From Clostridia bacterium (GTDB taxonomy: Bacteria; Bacillota; Clostridia; TANB77; UBA1234): DNA of 60,024 nucleotides. The position numbers and the translations under genes were made by a program. Each line of letters starts with the position of its first letter. The stretch's first letter is position 1. The DNA is taken from positions 1 to 60,024 of the forward strand of contig JAFUGH010000045.1 in NCBI GenBank assembly GCA_017469465.1, written 5' to 3'. Shown here one piece after another: positions 22,456 through 31,801 of the stretch. The notes under the pieces are model-generated. The model saw nothing but the letters and a program-made list of their open reading frames with translations. It had not been told where the DNA came from and searched no databases.

Positions 22456-22788
22456 CTTTTGCTCCTTATCTTTATTTCATAGGAATATCATAACACATAA
22501 TCTCTTAAAAATAAATCTTTTACGTAAAAATATCCACTAATCATGAACAGTTAGTGGATATTTTTACTGTATGTGGATTATAAAAGTTTACATTTTATCT
22601 TATAAAACATTTATCGGTATGGTCGTATAGGCACCAACTCCTTTCTTTGTTTTGTTATTTTTATAATACCAATGAATTGTGTTTTTTTCTTGCTTTAATA
22701 TTGAACAATCAGAAAATATTTCGTGAATATTAAAATCTTTACAAATTTTATAATATGTGCTAAAAATAGGAGAGAAACGAGGTTAAAT
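22456..22788. other. Divergent intergenic region with a terminator-like hairpin and a possible gene remnant
   Basis: TATCCACTAA (22531-22540) and TTAGTGGATA (22551-22560), flanked by A5 and T5, make a bidirectional terminator (22526-22566) though both flanking genes point away. On the minus strand a startless frame of about 60 codons runs from near 22784 to a stop near 22602 (contains SILKQEKNTIHWYYKNNK). It may be the tail of a decayed gene whose terminator is the hairpin, or chance. Confidence 0.3.
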
Positions 22789-23706
22789 ATGAATAGATAC
22801 AATCATTTAAATGAATTTTATAAAAAGAAATTTGGAGAAAGAGTTTTAAAAATATGTATTGATGGCGGATTCACTTGTCCAAATAGAGATGGAACATGTG
22901 GAACAGGAGGTTGTATATTTTGTGGCAATAGTGGTTCAGGCGAACATCTTAATTCGCTTCACAGTATTTCTGACCAAGTAAAGAACTTCTTTCATTCTTA
23001 TAAAGCAAGTAGAGCGAATAAGTTTATTGTTTACTTTCAAAATTTTTCTAACACTTATGATTCCTTAGAAAACTTAAAAAGTAAATATGATGCAGCTTTA
23101 ATTGATGAAAGAATCATTGGAATTTCAGTTGCTACAAGACCAGACTGCATTGATGATGCCATAGCAAGCTTACTTCATGAATATAGTAACAACTATTACG
23201 TTTGTGTTGAACTTGGCTTTCAGACTTCAAATGAACGCACTGCAAAATTAATCAATCGAGGATATGAAAATCACGTTTTTGTTCAAGCAATTAGCATTCT
23301 CAAAAAATATAATATTGATGTAATCACTCATATTATGATTGGACTTCCTGGTGAAATCAAAGAAGATTTAAATCAAACAATCAATTTTTTAAATCAACAA
23401 GATATTCAAGGAATAAAAATTCATTCAACGTATATCATAAAAAACACAAAATTAGCACAAATGTATCAAAATAAGGAATACATTCCTTTAACGTTAAGAG
23501 AATATATTGATTTAGCCTGTTTTACAATTAGTAGACTTAATCCCAAATTCATTATTCATAGAATATCCGGGGATGCCCCAAAAGAATTGCTCATCGCTCC
23601 AGAATGGAATTTGCATAAAAAATGGATTTTAAACGGAATTGAAAAAGAACTGAAAGAGAAAGACTTATGGCAAGGAAAATGTGTTGAATTTAGCAAGACT
23701 CTATGA
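22789..23706 (+). CDS. TIGR01212-family radical SAM protein
   Basis: A 305-aa radical SAM protein of the YtqA/YhcC type. The cluster-binding segment is FTCPNRDGTCGTGGCIFCGN (cysteines 30, 37, 42, 45), followed by YFQNFSNTYDS, ISVATRPDCI, ELGFQTSNERTAKLINRGY and THIMIGLPGE, all diagnostic for this family. It resembles the Elp3 catalytic core, and a tRNA-modification role is suspected but not proven. ATG 22789 follows AGGAGAG; a longer frame from 22723 lacks a site. The dCMP deaminase gene follows by 34 nt. Confidence 0.9.
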   Translation: MNRYNHLNEFYKKKFGERVLKICIDGGFTCPNRDGTCGTGGCIFCGNSGSGEHLNSLHSISDQVKNFFHSYKASRANKFIVYFQNFSNTYDSLENLKSKYDAALIDERIIGISVATRPDCIDDAIASLLHEYSNNYYVCVELGFQTSNERTAKLINRGYENHVFVQAISILKKYNIDVITHIMIGLPGEIKEDLNQTINFLNQQDIQGIKIHSTYIIKNTKLAQMYQNKEYIPLTLREYIDLACFTISRLNPKFIIHRISGDAPKELLIAPEWNLHKKWILNGIEKELKEKDLWQGKCVEFSKTL

Positions 23707-23740
23707 TATTCTTATTGTATAAATGAGCGGAGGGATTAAT

Positions 23741-24229
23741 ATGGAAAGAATTGATAAACACAATTATTATCTAAATATTGCAGAAACAGTAGGTGCCAAA
23801 AGCACATGTCTTAGACGTGCTTTTGGAGCTGCGATTGTAAAAAATGATGAAATAGTGGCAACAGGATATAATGGTTCACCTAGAGGAAGAAAAAATTGTA
23901 CGGATATTTGTAAATGCATTAGGGCTGAACTAAACATACCACGTGGAGAACGTTATGAACTTTGTAGAAGTGTTCACGCAGAAGCTAATGCTATCATCAG
24001 TGCCTCAAGGCAAGAAATGATTGGAAGTACTCTATATCTTGTTGGTGTTGATGTAGCAAACAAAGAATATGTTTCAAATTCAAGTAGTTGCTCAATGTGT
24101 AAAAGATTAGTAATTAATGCTGGTATTAAAAACGTTGTCATCAGAGACGACGAAGAAAACTATAGAATTGTGGATGTCCAAGAATGGATAGACAATGATG
24201 AGTCATTAAAAGGTGTATTGGGATATTAA
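23741..24229 (+). CDS. dCMP deaminase (ComEB-like)
   Basis: The 162-aa protein has the cytidine/deoxycytidylate deaminase signature: HAEANAI (H79, catalytic E81) and CSMC (C117, C120) for zinc, with TGYNGSPRGRKNC and CIRAELNIPRGERYELCRS inserted between, as in dCMP deaminases. It supplies dUMP for thymidylate synthesis. ATG 23741 follows GCGGAGGG. Probably cotranscribed with the upstream radical SAM gene. Confidence 0.92.
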   Translation: MERIDKHNYYLNIAETVGAKSTCLRRAFGAAIVKNDEIVATGYNGSPRGRKNCTDICKCIRAELNIPRGERYELCRSVHAEANAIISASRQEMIGSTLYLVGVDVANKEYVSNSSSCSMCKRLVINAGIKNVVIRDDEENYRIVDVQEWIDNDESLKGVLGY

Positions 24230-24238
24230 TTATGATAT

Positions 24239-24267
24239 AAGCCTTTATTCATTAGAATAAAGGCTTT
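24239..24267. terminator. Terminator between the dCMP deaminase and ABC-F genes
   Basis: AAGCCTTTATTC pairs with GAATAAAGGCTT (12 bp, loop ATTA). It overlaps the last codons of the ABC-F gene and serves the convergent genes. Confidence 0.75.
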
Positions 24268-26137
24268 CCCATTCTTCATATAGTTTTTCTAGTTGTTTTT
24301 TATTATCTTCAATTTCATTTGTTATTTGCATAGCCTTCTCGTAATTAGTTGCATTTTCATCCTTTAACAGTTCGTCACTTAGTTGTTGTATCCTGCCTTC
24401 CAAATCAGCTATTTCTTGTTCATTTTTGGACAATCTATTTTTTCTTTTTCTCTCTAAGGCTTCTTTTACTTTTTTCTCTTTATAAGCAATTTTATTATTA
24501 CTATCTATTTTTTCTTTTTCAACTTGATTAGGCACATATTGAGAAATATAATAGTCATAATTGCCTTTGTATAAAGTCATTCCCTCCTTATCTAATCGAT
24601 AAGTTTTAGTTGCTAATTTGTTAATAAAGTATCTATCGTGTGAAACAATTAATAATGTTCCATCATATTCGCTAAGTGCATTTTCTAAAGCTTCGCGAGC
24701 ATTAATATCTAAATGATTCGTAGGTTCATCAAGCACTAAAAAATTAGATTTTGAAAGCATCACTAAAAGAAGTGCTAATCTTGCTTTCTCTCCTCCACTC
24801 AGTTCCTGAACATTTTTATTAACATCTTCTCCCTTAAACAAAAAAATTGCTAACGCTTTTCTAACATTTGTTTGATTCATTTCTGGATATCTATCCCATA
24901 CAAAATTTAATATTGTTTTATTTTCAAAAAAATCCTCTTGTGTTTGCGAATAGTAAGCGCCTCTGATATTGCTCCCTATCTTAAACTCTCCGTCATCTTG
25001 TACCATTTTATTTTCTATAATTTTTAAAAGTGTGGTTTTTCCACAACCATTTGGTCCAATGATAAAAGCACGTTCCTTTTTTAAAACATCCATAGAAACG
25101 TTTCTAAACAATTCTCTATCTCCAAATTTCTTTTTAAGGTTTCTTATGATCAATACTTCTTGATTTCCACCACTAATTGTTTCAAAATGAAATTCCATTT
25201 TTTCAAGCTCAGCATCTGGTTTAACCATGCTAGCTTCCATTCTATCAATTACTTTTTGTTTAGACTTAATAATTTTATAATTTCTTTCTTGGCTCCATGT
25301 TTTTTGTTGTTCAATGATTCCTTCAATTCTTGCAATTTCTTTTTCTGCATTTTCATACTTTCTTGTTAAAGTTTTATTTTTTTCTTCTTTTAGTTGTAAA
25401 TACTTTGTATAATTTCCTTTGTAAACGCTTATTTTTTTGTTTTCCAATTCAAACGTTTCATTCGTAACCTTATCTAAAAAGTATCTATCATGTGAAACAA
25501 TGATATAGCTACCTTTATAGCTAAGTAAAAAACTCTCTAACCATTCAATTGCATCAATATCCAAATTATTAGTTGGCTCATCAAGTAGTAATAGATTTGC
25601 TTTACTTAAAAGCATTTTAGCAAGCATTAATTTCGTCTTTTGACCACCACTCAATTTTTCAACTAAAAGATGAAGCTCTTCCTCTTGAAATCCTAAACCT
25701 TTTAGGGTCGAATTTGTCATGCTCTTATAAGTATATCCTCCCCTACGAGCATATTCTTCTTCCAAACTATTCTTTTGAGTAATCAACGATTCTATATTTT
25801 CATTATTTTTTTCAATTAATATTTGCAAATTTTCTATTTTCGCTTCCAAAGTAATTAAATCATTACTAGCTGTAAGTGCTTCTTCATATACTGTTTTAGA
25901 TAAATCATTGCAAATAAACTGTTCGACAAAACCAATTACTGTATTTTTAGATTGATAAATCTCTCCTTCATCAAAATCAATTTTATTTTGAATTATTTTT
26001 AATAATGTTGTTTTTCCACAGCCATTTACACCAACTAAACCAATCCTATGATTATTTTCAATAGTAAATGAAATCCCACTGAACAATTCATTACTTCCAA
26101 AACTCTTCTTAATATTGCTTAAGCTAAGTAGTGCCAT
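24245..26137 (-). CDS. ABC-F family ATPase
   Basis: A 630-aa protein with two ABC domains and no membrane part. Domain 1: Walker A GVNGCGKTT (about 36-44), signature LSGGQKTKL, Walker B LLLLDEPTNNLD. A charged interdomain linker with the Q-linker pattern SQERNYKI follows, then domain 2: GPNGCGKTT, LSGGEKARL, FLVLDEPTNHLD. The C-terminus (about 545-630) is a coiled coil. ABC-F proteins act at the ribosome; members of this length include YdiF-like and antibiotic-protection types. No regulator or attenuator is seen upstream, so a housekeeping role is more likely. Confidence 0.9.
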   Translation of the reverse strand: MALLSLSNIKKSFGSNELFSGISFTIENNHRIGLVGVNGCGKTTLLKIIQNKIDFDEGEIYQSKNTVIGFVEQFICNDLSKTVYEEALTASNDLITLEAKIENLQILIEKNNENIESLITQKNSLEEEYARRGGYTYKSMTNSTLKGLGFQEEELHLLVEKLSGGQKTKLMLAKMLLSKANLLLLDEPTNNLDIDAIEWLESFLLSYKGSYIIVSHDRYFLDKVTNETFELENKKISVYKGNYTKYLQLKEEKNKTLTRKYENAEKEIARIEGIIEQQKTWSQERNYKIIKSKQKVIDRMEASMVKPDAELEKMEFHFETISGGNQEVLIIRNLKKKFGDRELFRNVSMDVLKKERAFIIGPNGCGKTTLLKIIENKMVQDDGEFKIGSNIRGAYYSQTQEDFFENKTILNFVWDRYPEMNQTNVRKALAIFLFKGEDVNKNVQELSGGEKARLALLLVMLSKSNFLVLDEPTNHLDINAREALENALSEYDGTLLIVSHDRYFINKLATKTYRLDKEGMTLYKGNYDYYISQYVPNQVEKEKIDSNNKIAYKEKKVKEALERKRKNRLSKNEQEIADLEGRIQQLSDELLKDENATNYEKAMQITNEIEDNKKQLEKLYEEWESLYSNE

Positions 26138-26184
26138 TTTTTCTCCTTCTATTTTAATAAATTTAATAGATTAACAATATAAAA

Positions 26185-26424
26185 CTATACTATATCTTCA
26201 TCAAATTCAACTGTAACATATGCTCCTACTAACTCTTCTTTAATATTCGTTACTCGACCACTTTTAGATTTTAATCTTTCAAAAAGCGGAATGTTTGCCG
26301 ACATTGCTACTGCTGGCTCGATGGTATAATACCAACTAGAAGGTAATTCCCCCTCTGATACCTCAACGATATCTCCAACTTTAACTAAATTTGGTCTTTC
26401 CATCTTAAATACCATTTCTCTCAT
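26185..26424 (-). CDS. Small unknown protein (79 aa)
   Basis: Begins behind GGAGGG. The sequence [20 protein letters not shown] and later [19 protein letters not shown] suggests a small beta-barrel such as an SH3/KOW-like fold, often found in short Clostridia proteins of unknown role. It lies 48 nt upstream of ABC-F on the same strand and may be cotranscribed. Confidence 0.6.
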   Translation of the reverse strand: MREMVFKMERPNLVKVGDIVEVSEGELPSSWYYTIEPAVAMSANIPLFERLKSKSGRVTNIKEELVGAYVTVEFDEDIV

Positions 26425-26521
26425 GCTTATCCCTCCATTTTCGTCTTTTGATTATATCACTAACTCCTAGTAAAAACAATCTCTAATCTAGTCTTAGACT
26501 CTTTTAGATGATTATAGTAAA

Positions 26522-26566
26522 AAAAGAGACCTTACTTATAAAATTTAAGCAAGGTCTTTTTAATCA
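26522..26566 (-). terminator. Terminator of mscL
   Basis: On the minus strand AAAAAGACCTTGCTTAAA pairs with AAGTAAGGTCTCTTTTTTT (one mismatch near the base). Confidence 0.75.
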
Positions 26567-26570
26567 TTTT

Positions 26571-27086
26571 TTATTCTAATTCAGATGTACAATGTGGACA
26601 TCTCGTAGCTCCAATTGAAATTGTTGATTTGCAGAATGGACATTCTTTTTCTGTAGGCTCTGCTGCCTCTTGTGCTTCTTCTTTTTTATGAGAAGTAAGA
26701 ATTTTTTTGAATATAATAAAAATAGCAAGAGCAACCAAAATAAAATTAACAACAGCTGTAATGAAATTACCATATGCAAAAATTGCAGCGCCTGCTTCCT
26801 GAGCTTTAGCAAGTGATTCATACTTTTCACCATTTAAAGCAACAAACCATTCTGAAAAATCAAGTCCTCCAGTTGCCCATGAAATAACAGGCATTAGCAT
26901 ATCATTCACTAATGAATTAACAATCGACGTGAAAGCAGATCCGATAATCATACCTATTGCTAAGTCTAAAACATTTCCTTTCATTGCAAAATCTTTAAAT
27001 TCTGTAAAAAAGCCTTTTGATTTTCCCTTAACCTTTTCAAGATCAATACTTTGAGCCATATCTTTAACATTTTTTAATTTCCCCAT
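26571..27086 (-). CDS. mscL: Large-conductance mechanosensitive channel with C-terminal zinc ribbon
   Basis: The 171-aa protein holds an MscL core: EFKDFAMKGNVLDLAIGMII (start of helix 1), GSAFTSIVNSLVNDMLMPVI, and helix 2 FITAVVNFILVALAIFIIFK. Unlike the standard 130-150-aa channel, it has about 30 extra N-terminal residues and ends in CPFCKSTISIGATRCPHC, a zinc ribbon. MscL releases solutes upon osmotic downshock. The ribbon replaces the usual helical bundle tail and would be cytoplasmic. Starts behind GGGGAGAG. Confidence 0.9.
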   Translation of the reverse strand: MGKLKNVKDMAQSIDLEKVKGKSKGFFTEFKDFAMKGNVLDLAIGMIIGSAFTSIVNSLVNDMLMPVISWATGGLDFSEWFVALNGEKYESLAKAQEAGAAIFAYGNFITAVVNFILVALAIFIIFKKILTSHKKEEAQEAAEPTEKECPFCKSTISIGATRCPHCTSELE

Positions 27087-27388
27087 TTTATACTCTCCCC
27101 TTCTCAGTTTTACACATACATAATATATGCAAAAGCCCTAAAAGTCAATATAAACTTGATTTTTAACATAATTTTGATTTTCTTTTTTTCTCCGTCAATC
27201 ACACTTTCTGAATTATTATAACACAGCAATTAATAATACGAGGATTATTTATTTTTATGCTTGCACAACTATTTTTTTTATTATAAAATTTACTTGTTCT
27301 TAACGTATGAAGTTGTTATTTTGAGGTAACGACTTAATGATACAAAGTAACAAAGGATAATTAAGAAAGAATGAAGGGAGTAATAAAA

Positions 27389-27766
27389 ATGCAAGTTAAT
27401 GAAGAAAAAAGAAAGAAATTTATGGATTATGCAGGAAAAAGAGTTAATAATGTCTTACATGACATTCAAATTTTAGAACCAATGTCAAGAAGTAATTCTT
27501 ATGATTTTACAAAACAAGATGTTGATGAAATGTTTAATGCAATGCAAGAAACATTAAATAATACAAGAGCTGAGTTTGAAAGAAAATTTGAAGAAAAAGC
27601 AAGAAGTGAAAAGAAAATCTTTTCTTTCGGAAATACAACAACTACATCAGAAGCACCAATTTCATCTACGACTACAAATGAAGCGTGGAATGAAGAAAAT
27701 TCAGTAGTTACTACTGAGACTCAAGCAACTACTAATACAACTTCTTCGGAGTCAGAAACTTTTTAA
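27389..27766 (+). CDS. Unknown protein with T/S-rich tail (125 aa)
   Basis: ATG 27389 follows AAGGGAG. Residues 1-75 are helical and charged (DYAGKRVNNVLHDIQILEP, FNAMQETLNNTRAEFERKF); the last 45 residues are low-complexity Thr/Ser/Glu (TTTTSEAPISSTTTNE). No signal peptide or membrane helix. Function unknown. Confidence 0.6.
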   Translation: MQVNEEKRKKFMDYAGKRVNNVLHDIQILEPMSRSNSYDFTKQDVDEMFNAMQETLNNTRAEFERKFEEKARSEKKIFSFGNTTTTSEAPISSTTTNEAWNEENSVVTTETQATTNTTSSESETF

Positions 27767-27790
27767 TACATCATTTTCACGATAAACAAT

Positions 27791-27830
27791 AAAAGACTAT
27801 TCTATTTTTTATTTAAGAATAGTCTTTTTC
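27791..27830. terminator. Bidirectional terminator
   Basis: AAAAGACTATTC pairs with GAATAGTCTTTTT; it lies between convergent genes and overlaps the end of the GIY-YIG gene. Confidence 0.75.
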
Positions 27831-28088
27831 ATTTATCTTTATATTTTTAATGATTTCTTCTTTTTCCAAATGCGTATATTGCTTAAATTCATACTCACGC
27901 TTCAATGCTTCCGATTTTGTTTCGAATTCTTCAAAGTAAACCACTTTCACAGGCAAACGACTTCTTGTATATTTGGCACCTTTTCCACTATTATGTACCT
28001 TTTCTCTTTTTACTAGATTCGTTGTATATCCGCTATATATTGAATTATCATTACACCTTAGCATGTATGCATAATATTTTTCTTTCAA
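27813..28088 (-). CDS. GIY-YIG nuclease superfamily protein (YhbQ/UPF0213-like)
   Basis: A 91-aa single-domain protein: YYAYMLRCNDNSIYSGYT (the GIY and YIG strands appear as AYM and YSG), then KGAKYTRSRLPVKVVYFEEF and a final E in KSEALKREYEFK. Small stand-alone GIY-YIG proteins of this type are widespread. The start codon is TTG at 28088, 7 nt after AGAGGTG. Confidence 0.88.
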   Translation of the reverse strand: MKEKYYAYMLRCNDNSIYSGYTTNLVKREKVHNSGKGAKYTRSRLPVKVVYFEEFETKSEALKREYEFKQYTHLEKEEIIKNIKINEKDYS

Positions 28089-28104
28089 TTTATTGCACCT
28101 CTTT

Positions 28105-28914
28105 TTATTTCAAGAGTATTTTATCATTATGAAGCAAAAAATCAAAGTTTCTATTAGTCTCTTTAATCTTTAATTCTTGACAAAATAGTGTTCCCATATG
28201 CGTTATAATTTCTAAATTATTGGCATGGTCAACGATATCTTTGACCTTCCATAATCCAAGTCCATGTGTATCATTCTTAGTCTTTGTAGAATATCCTTTT
28301 TCAAAAATTTTATCTATATCAATTTTGTCCTTTTGATAACTATTTTCCACAATAACAATATTGAAATCTAATTCTTTTATAAATCTCACATTAATAATTT
28401 TTTCTTTACACTCTTTTACAGCTTCAATCGCGTTATCCAATAATATACCTAAAATCCTACATAAGTTATATATACTTATATCAAGGTTTGATAAGTCACA
28501 ATTCACTTCAACATTCATAATAATGTTTTTATCGCAAGCTAACCTATACTTATTTACTAATAAATTATAGACTCCCGGATTATTAATTATTTCTGGATTT
28601 AACGTTTCCATATTACATATACTTTTACACTCAGTATAAATTGAATCTATCAAAGATTTCACGCCATCAATATCATTGCACTTAATATAGCCGTCTAATG
28701 CTTGCACAAAGTTTACAAAATCATGTTTCAAACTTCTTATTCCATCATACATTTTTATCAATGTTTCGTTGTAAAAATTTAAGTTTTCAATAATTATTTT
28801 TTGTCTAGCCTTCTCTATTAATTGTTTTAAACAAAGTAAAAATAAAACTGCACTAACAAAAGTTTCGAGTACTAGCATATAGAAAGTAATTTGTAATTTC
28901 ATAAAATCTTTCAT
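28105..28914 (-). CDS. GHKL sensor histidine kinase with one membrane helix
   Basis: The 269-aa protein resembles the kinase half of AgrC/CitA-type sensors: SLKHDFVNFVQALDGYI carries the phosphoacceptor histidine, GILLDNAIEAVKE is the N-box, and GLGLWKVKDIVDH is the G-box of a GHKL ATPase. Only one membrane helix (about residues 8-27) precedes it, unlike the five to seven of AgrC. No response regulator, agrB or agrD is adjacent, so it is an orphan or a truncated sensor. The start is uncertain (28914 or 28902). Confidence 0.82.
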   Translation of the reverse strand: MKDFMKLQITFYMLVLETFVSAVLFLLCLKQLIEKARQKIIIENLNFYNETLIKMYDGIRSLKHDFVNFVQALDGYIKCNDIDGVKSLIDSIYTECKSICNMETLNPEIINNPGVYNLLVNKYRLACDKNIIMNVEVNCDLSNLDISIYNLCRILGILLDNAIEAVKECKEKIINVRFIKELDFNIVIVENSYQKDKIDIDKIFEKGYSTKTKNDTHGLGLWKVKDIVDHANNLEIITHMGTLFCQELKIKETNRNFDFLLHNDKILLK

Positions 28915-29002
28915 CCCTTTGATTACTATTTTAGTTCCATCGCAAAAAAACGAAAAAAGCGTTATTTTTTAAACCAACAATTTTAAAAAAATGGGACAAA
29001 CT

Positions 29003-30088
29003 TCAAGCATTATTTATTTTTTTCAATATGAAATCACGAACTACAATTAGTATCTTAGCCGAAACATATGTGGCTATAATAACTAAACACAGCATGATAA
29101 ACATGTTATACTGATATTTTGAATATAAATATTTATCCCAAATACTGGAGAATAAATACATTTCAAAAGAACAAATTGAAATTTCAGTAATAATGTTTCC
29201 TATCACTGGTATTTTTTTCTCAAAATCATAAAATAATAAAAAAATTGAGATTGCTGTAAATGCATTTGTTAAAGCTTCAAAGCCATTAAAAATATACCAA
29301 GCATACTGTGTTTCTGTCGAATATAAATAACAAAATGTACATGGAATTGCAAGAGCAATTATCAATAATAGAATTCTTTTTTCCATTGATAATTGCGGCT
29401 TATATTCTCTTATTAGTTTTCCGATAAAAAAATAAGTAATTGGATAAATAATTTGCCAATAGTCTGGTGTAATATCTAACCACATATCTCCTACTTTAAA
29501 ACTTTTTACTATTTGTGGAATAAACGTTAAAAATGCTAACGAAAAAACTAATGCGAACTTTTCTTTCTTGCTATTTAAATGATCGTACAGAATATTTAAA
29601 AATGGAATAAATAAAAATAATCCAATATACATTTCAAAATACCAGGCATATCCGTTTGCTGTAAAATTTAATATTTTTATGATGCTTGTTTTTATGTTTA
29701 TTGGCGTTTTATTATAAATTGACATGGCAACGATTTCAAGTATCGAGATACATATGTATGAAATTAATATTGGTATAATCCCTTTATAATACTTTTTCGA
29801 TATTTCCTTTTTGGAATTTAGATAACCTGTAAGTAGTAAAAATAAAGGTACACAAGCCATTGCTAAAAAGCGTATTATCATGTATATTGTCCATTTAAAA
29901 GAAAGCTGATTGATATTAATTACATCTTTATATGCTATTGCATGCGTTACAAATACTAAAATAACCGCAATTGTTCTAATAATATCTAACCCAAACATTC
30001 TTTGATTACTATTTTTTAAATTAGAATTTTTTATTTTCTCTTCCTTTAGAATGTTATTATTTTCTTGTTTTAATAATGCTTTATTCAT
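29003..30088 (-). CDS. Acyltransferase 3 family membrane protein
   Basis: A 361-aa protein with about ten membrane helices. After a 33-residue polar start comes GLDIIRTIAVILVFVTHAIA, where the arginine and histidine are the hallmarks of acyltransferase family 3, which O-acylates sugars, lipids or peptidoglycan. ANGYAWYFEMYIGLFLFIP is another typical segment. The substrate cannot be predicted. Start behind GGAGA. Confidence 0.85.
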   Translation of the reverse strand: MNKALLKQENNNILKEEKIKNSNLKNSNQRMFGLDIIRTIAVILVFVTHAIAYKDVININQLSFKWTIYMIIRFLAMACVPLFLLLTGYLNSKKEISKKYYKGIIPILISYICISILEIVAMSIYNKTPINIKTSIIKILNFTANGYAWYFEMYIGLFLFIPFLNILYDHLNSKKEKFALVFSLAFLTFIPQIVKSFKVGDMWLDITPDYWQIIYPITYFFIGKLIREYKPQLSMEKRILLLIIALAIPCTFCYLYSTETQYAWYIFNGFEALTNAFTAISIFLLFYDFEKKIPVIGNIITEISICSFEMYLFSSIWDKYLYSKYQYNMFIMLCLVIIATYVSAKILIVVRDFILKKINNA

Positions 30089-30236
30089 ATATCTATCTCC
30101 TAAATTTTATTTTCTATTAATATTCTAGCAGTATTGGATTATATATTCAATCGTCTATTACATACAAATTGTGAAATTTATACGCATAGCCTTGCATATT
30201 AACTCTTATTTATATAAAATAATGATGGAGGTGCAC

Positions 30237-31532
30237 ATGAAAAAAATAGTTTATTTAGCTTTAATAGCATTATCTTTTTTTATGATTCCCACAAAAATAT
30301 TTGCAATTGAACTATCTAGTCCCAATGCAATTTTAATAGATGTTGATTCTGGAAAAATTCTTTATGAAAAAGATGCTTATTCTACTGTTTATCCAGCTTC
30401 AACGACAAAAATTCTAACTTCTATTATTGCGCTTGAGAATTGTAATTTAGATGAAGAAGCTACTGCAAGTTATGATGCAATAATGAGCGTTCCCTATGAC
30501 GGAAGTACAGCTTTAATTCAGGTTGGTGAAAAATGGACAATCAAGCAATTAGTCGAAGCAATGATGGTATGTAGTGCAAATGAAGCAGCTAATATTGTTG
30601 CTGAATATATTGGTGGAAGTGTTGAAAGCTTTGCAAGTATTATGAATACTCGTGCAAAGGAAATAGGAGCAAAATCTTCAAATTTTGTAAATGCAAACGG
30701 ATTACATGATGATAAACATGTCACTACAGTTTATGATATGGCAATGATTGCAAGACATGGGATGCTTACTCTTCCTGAATTAAAGAATGCAACATCACTA
30801 AAGAATTTTTCGCTACCAAATACTGGTTTTTATAATAAAGGAGATAGAAACTTTACTAATACCAACAAATTGATTATTCCAACTTCTTCTTACTATTATC
30901 AATATGCTACTGGAATGAAGACAGGCTATACCAGTAAAGCCCTTAACTGTATTGTTGCAAGCGCTGAAAAAGGTGGAGTAGAACTCATTGCAGTTGTATT
31001 TGGCTCAATAGGAGCAGAAAATAGGACAAATGATGTTAAAACTTTGTTTGAATACGGCTTTACGCAACTAAAAGGAGAAATATTTTTTTCGAAGGGTTCT
31101 ATTGTTAAGGAATTGAATATTTTTGGTGGAACTTCTGAAACAAGTGCAATGAATGCAATAGTAAATGAAAATATTATTCATTCTATTCCAACAGATAAAA
31201 ATGTGAGTGACTATCCACCTAAAATAGAAATAAACAAAGGTTTAAAGGCACCTATCAATTCAGGAGACGTTGTTGGAACAATTACATACGAAATTGAGGG
31301 CAATACATATGAATATAATCTGATTGCTTCAAGTCAAGTTGATAGTATCATGAATGCAGTTGCTACTGTAGCCCTTAAAACAACAAAAGCAATTGGAAAA
31401 GTAATCTTTTGGGCAATTCTTTCTGTGATTGGAATAATAATTGCTCTAATATTCCTAAGAGCAGCTATCATAACCAAAAAACAGCGTATACGTTCTCGAA
31501 GAAGAGCGATATATAACAAAAGATTTCGATAA
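30237..31532 (+). CDS. D-alanyl-D-alanine carboxypeptidase (DacF/PBP5-like)
   Basis: A 431-aa penicillin-binding protein of the S11 type. Signal peptide at 1-24, then the SxxK motif STTK (S55, K58), SAN (113-115) and KTG (228-230). A C-terminal helix (about 395-420) with a basic tail anchors it to the membrane. It trims the terminal D-Ala of peptidoglycan stem peptides. ATG 30237 is preceded by GGAGGTG; the longer frame upstream has no site. Confidence 0.93.
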   Translation: MKKIVYLALIALSFFMIPTKIFAIELSSPNAILIDVDSGKILYEKDAYSTVYPASTTKILTSIIALENCNLDEEATASYDAIMSVPYDGSTALIQVGEKWTIKQLVEAMMVCSANEAANIVAEYIGGSVESFASIMNTRAKEIGAKSSNFVNANGLHDDKHVTTVYDMAMIARHGMLTLPELKNATSLKNFSLPNTGFYNKGDRNFTNTNKLIIPTSSYYYQYATGMKTGYTSKALNCIVASAEKGGVELIAVVFGSIGAENRTNDVKTLFEYGFTQLKGEIFFSKGSIVKELNIFGGTSETSAMNAIVNENIIHSIPTDKNVSDYPPKIEINKGLKAPINSGDVVGTITYEIEGNTYEYNLIASSQVDSIMNAVATVALKTTKAIGKVIFWAILSVIGIIIALIFLRAAIITKKQRIRSRRRAIYNKRFR

Positions 31533-31558
31533 TTTTAAGAAAAGTCCATATAAAAATA

Positions 31559-31587
31559 TTGACAATAACATAAAAAAGTGTTAATAT
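31559..31587 (+). promoter_or_regulatory. Promoter of tRNA-Arg
   Basis: TTGACA (31559-31564), 17-nt spacer, TAATAT (31582-31587), about 20 nt before the tRNA. Confidence 0.7.
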
Positions 31588-31606
31588 AGTTTTTGTTGAA
31601 AGTAAC

Positions 31607-31683
<77 letters not shown>

Positions 31684-31697
31684 TTACGAATCAACGT

Positions 31698-31731
31698 AAA
31701 CCTAGTAAATTAATCATTTACTAGGTTTTTT
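31698..31731 (+). terminator. Terminator of tRNA-Arg
   Basis: AAACCTAGTAAAT pairs with ATTTACTAGGTTT, followed by Ts. Confidence 0.8.
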
Positions 31732-31759
31732 ATTTGTTATGTGCGTAGCACTCCCACAA

Positions 31760-31796
31760 AAATAATGAAAGCCTATCTCAATAAAGAGATAGGCTT
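31760..31796 (-). terminator. Terminator of the 32846-31802 operon
   Basis: On the minus strand AAGCCTATCTC pairs with GAGATAGGCTT, followed by TCATTATTTTTG. Confidence 0.7.
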
Positions 31797-31801
31797 CTTC
31801 G

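Noticed and set aside
26576..26833. A minus-strand 85-codon frame within mscL
   Set aside because: It is a shifted frame of the MscL coding sequence; its leucine-rich look comes from the AT-rich channel helix codons.
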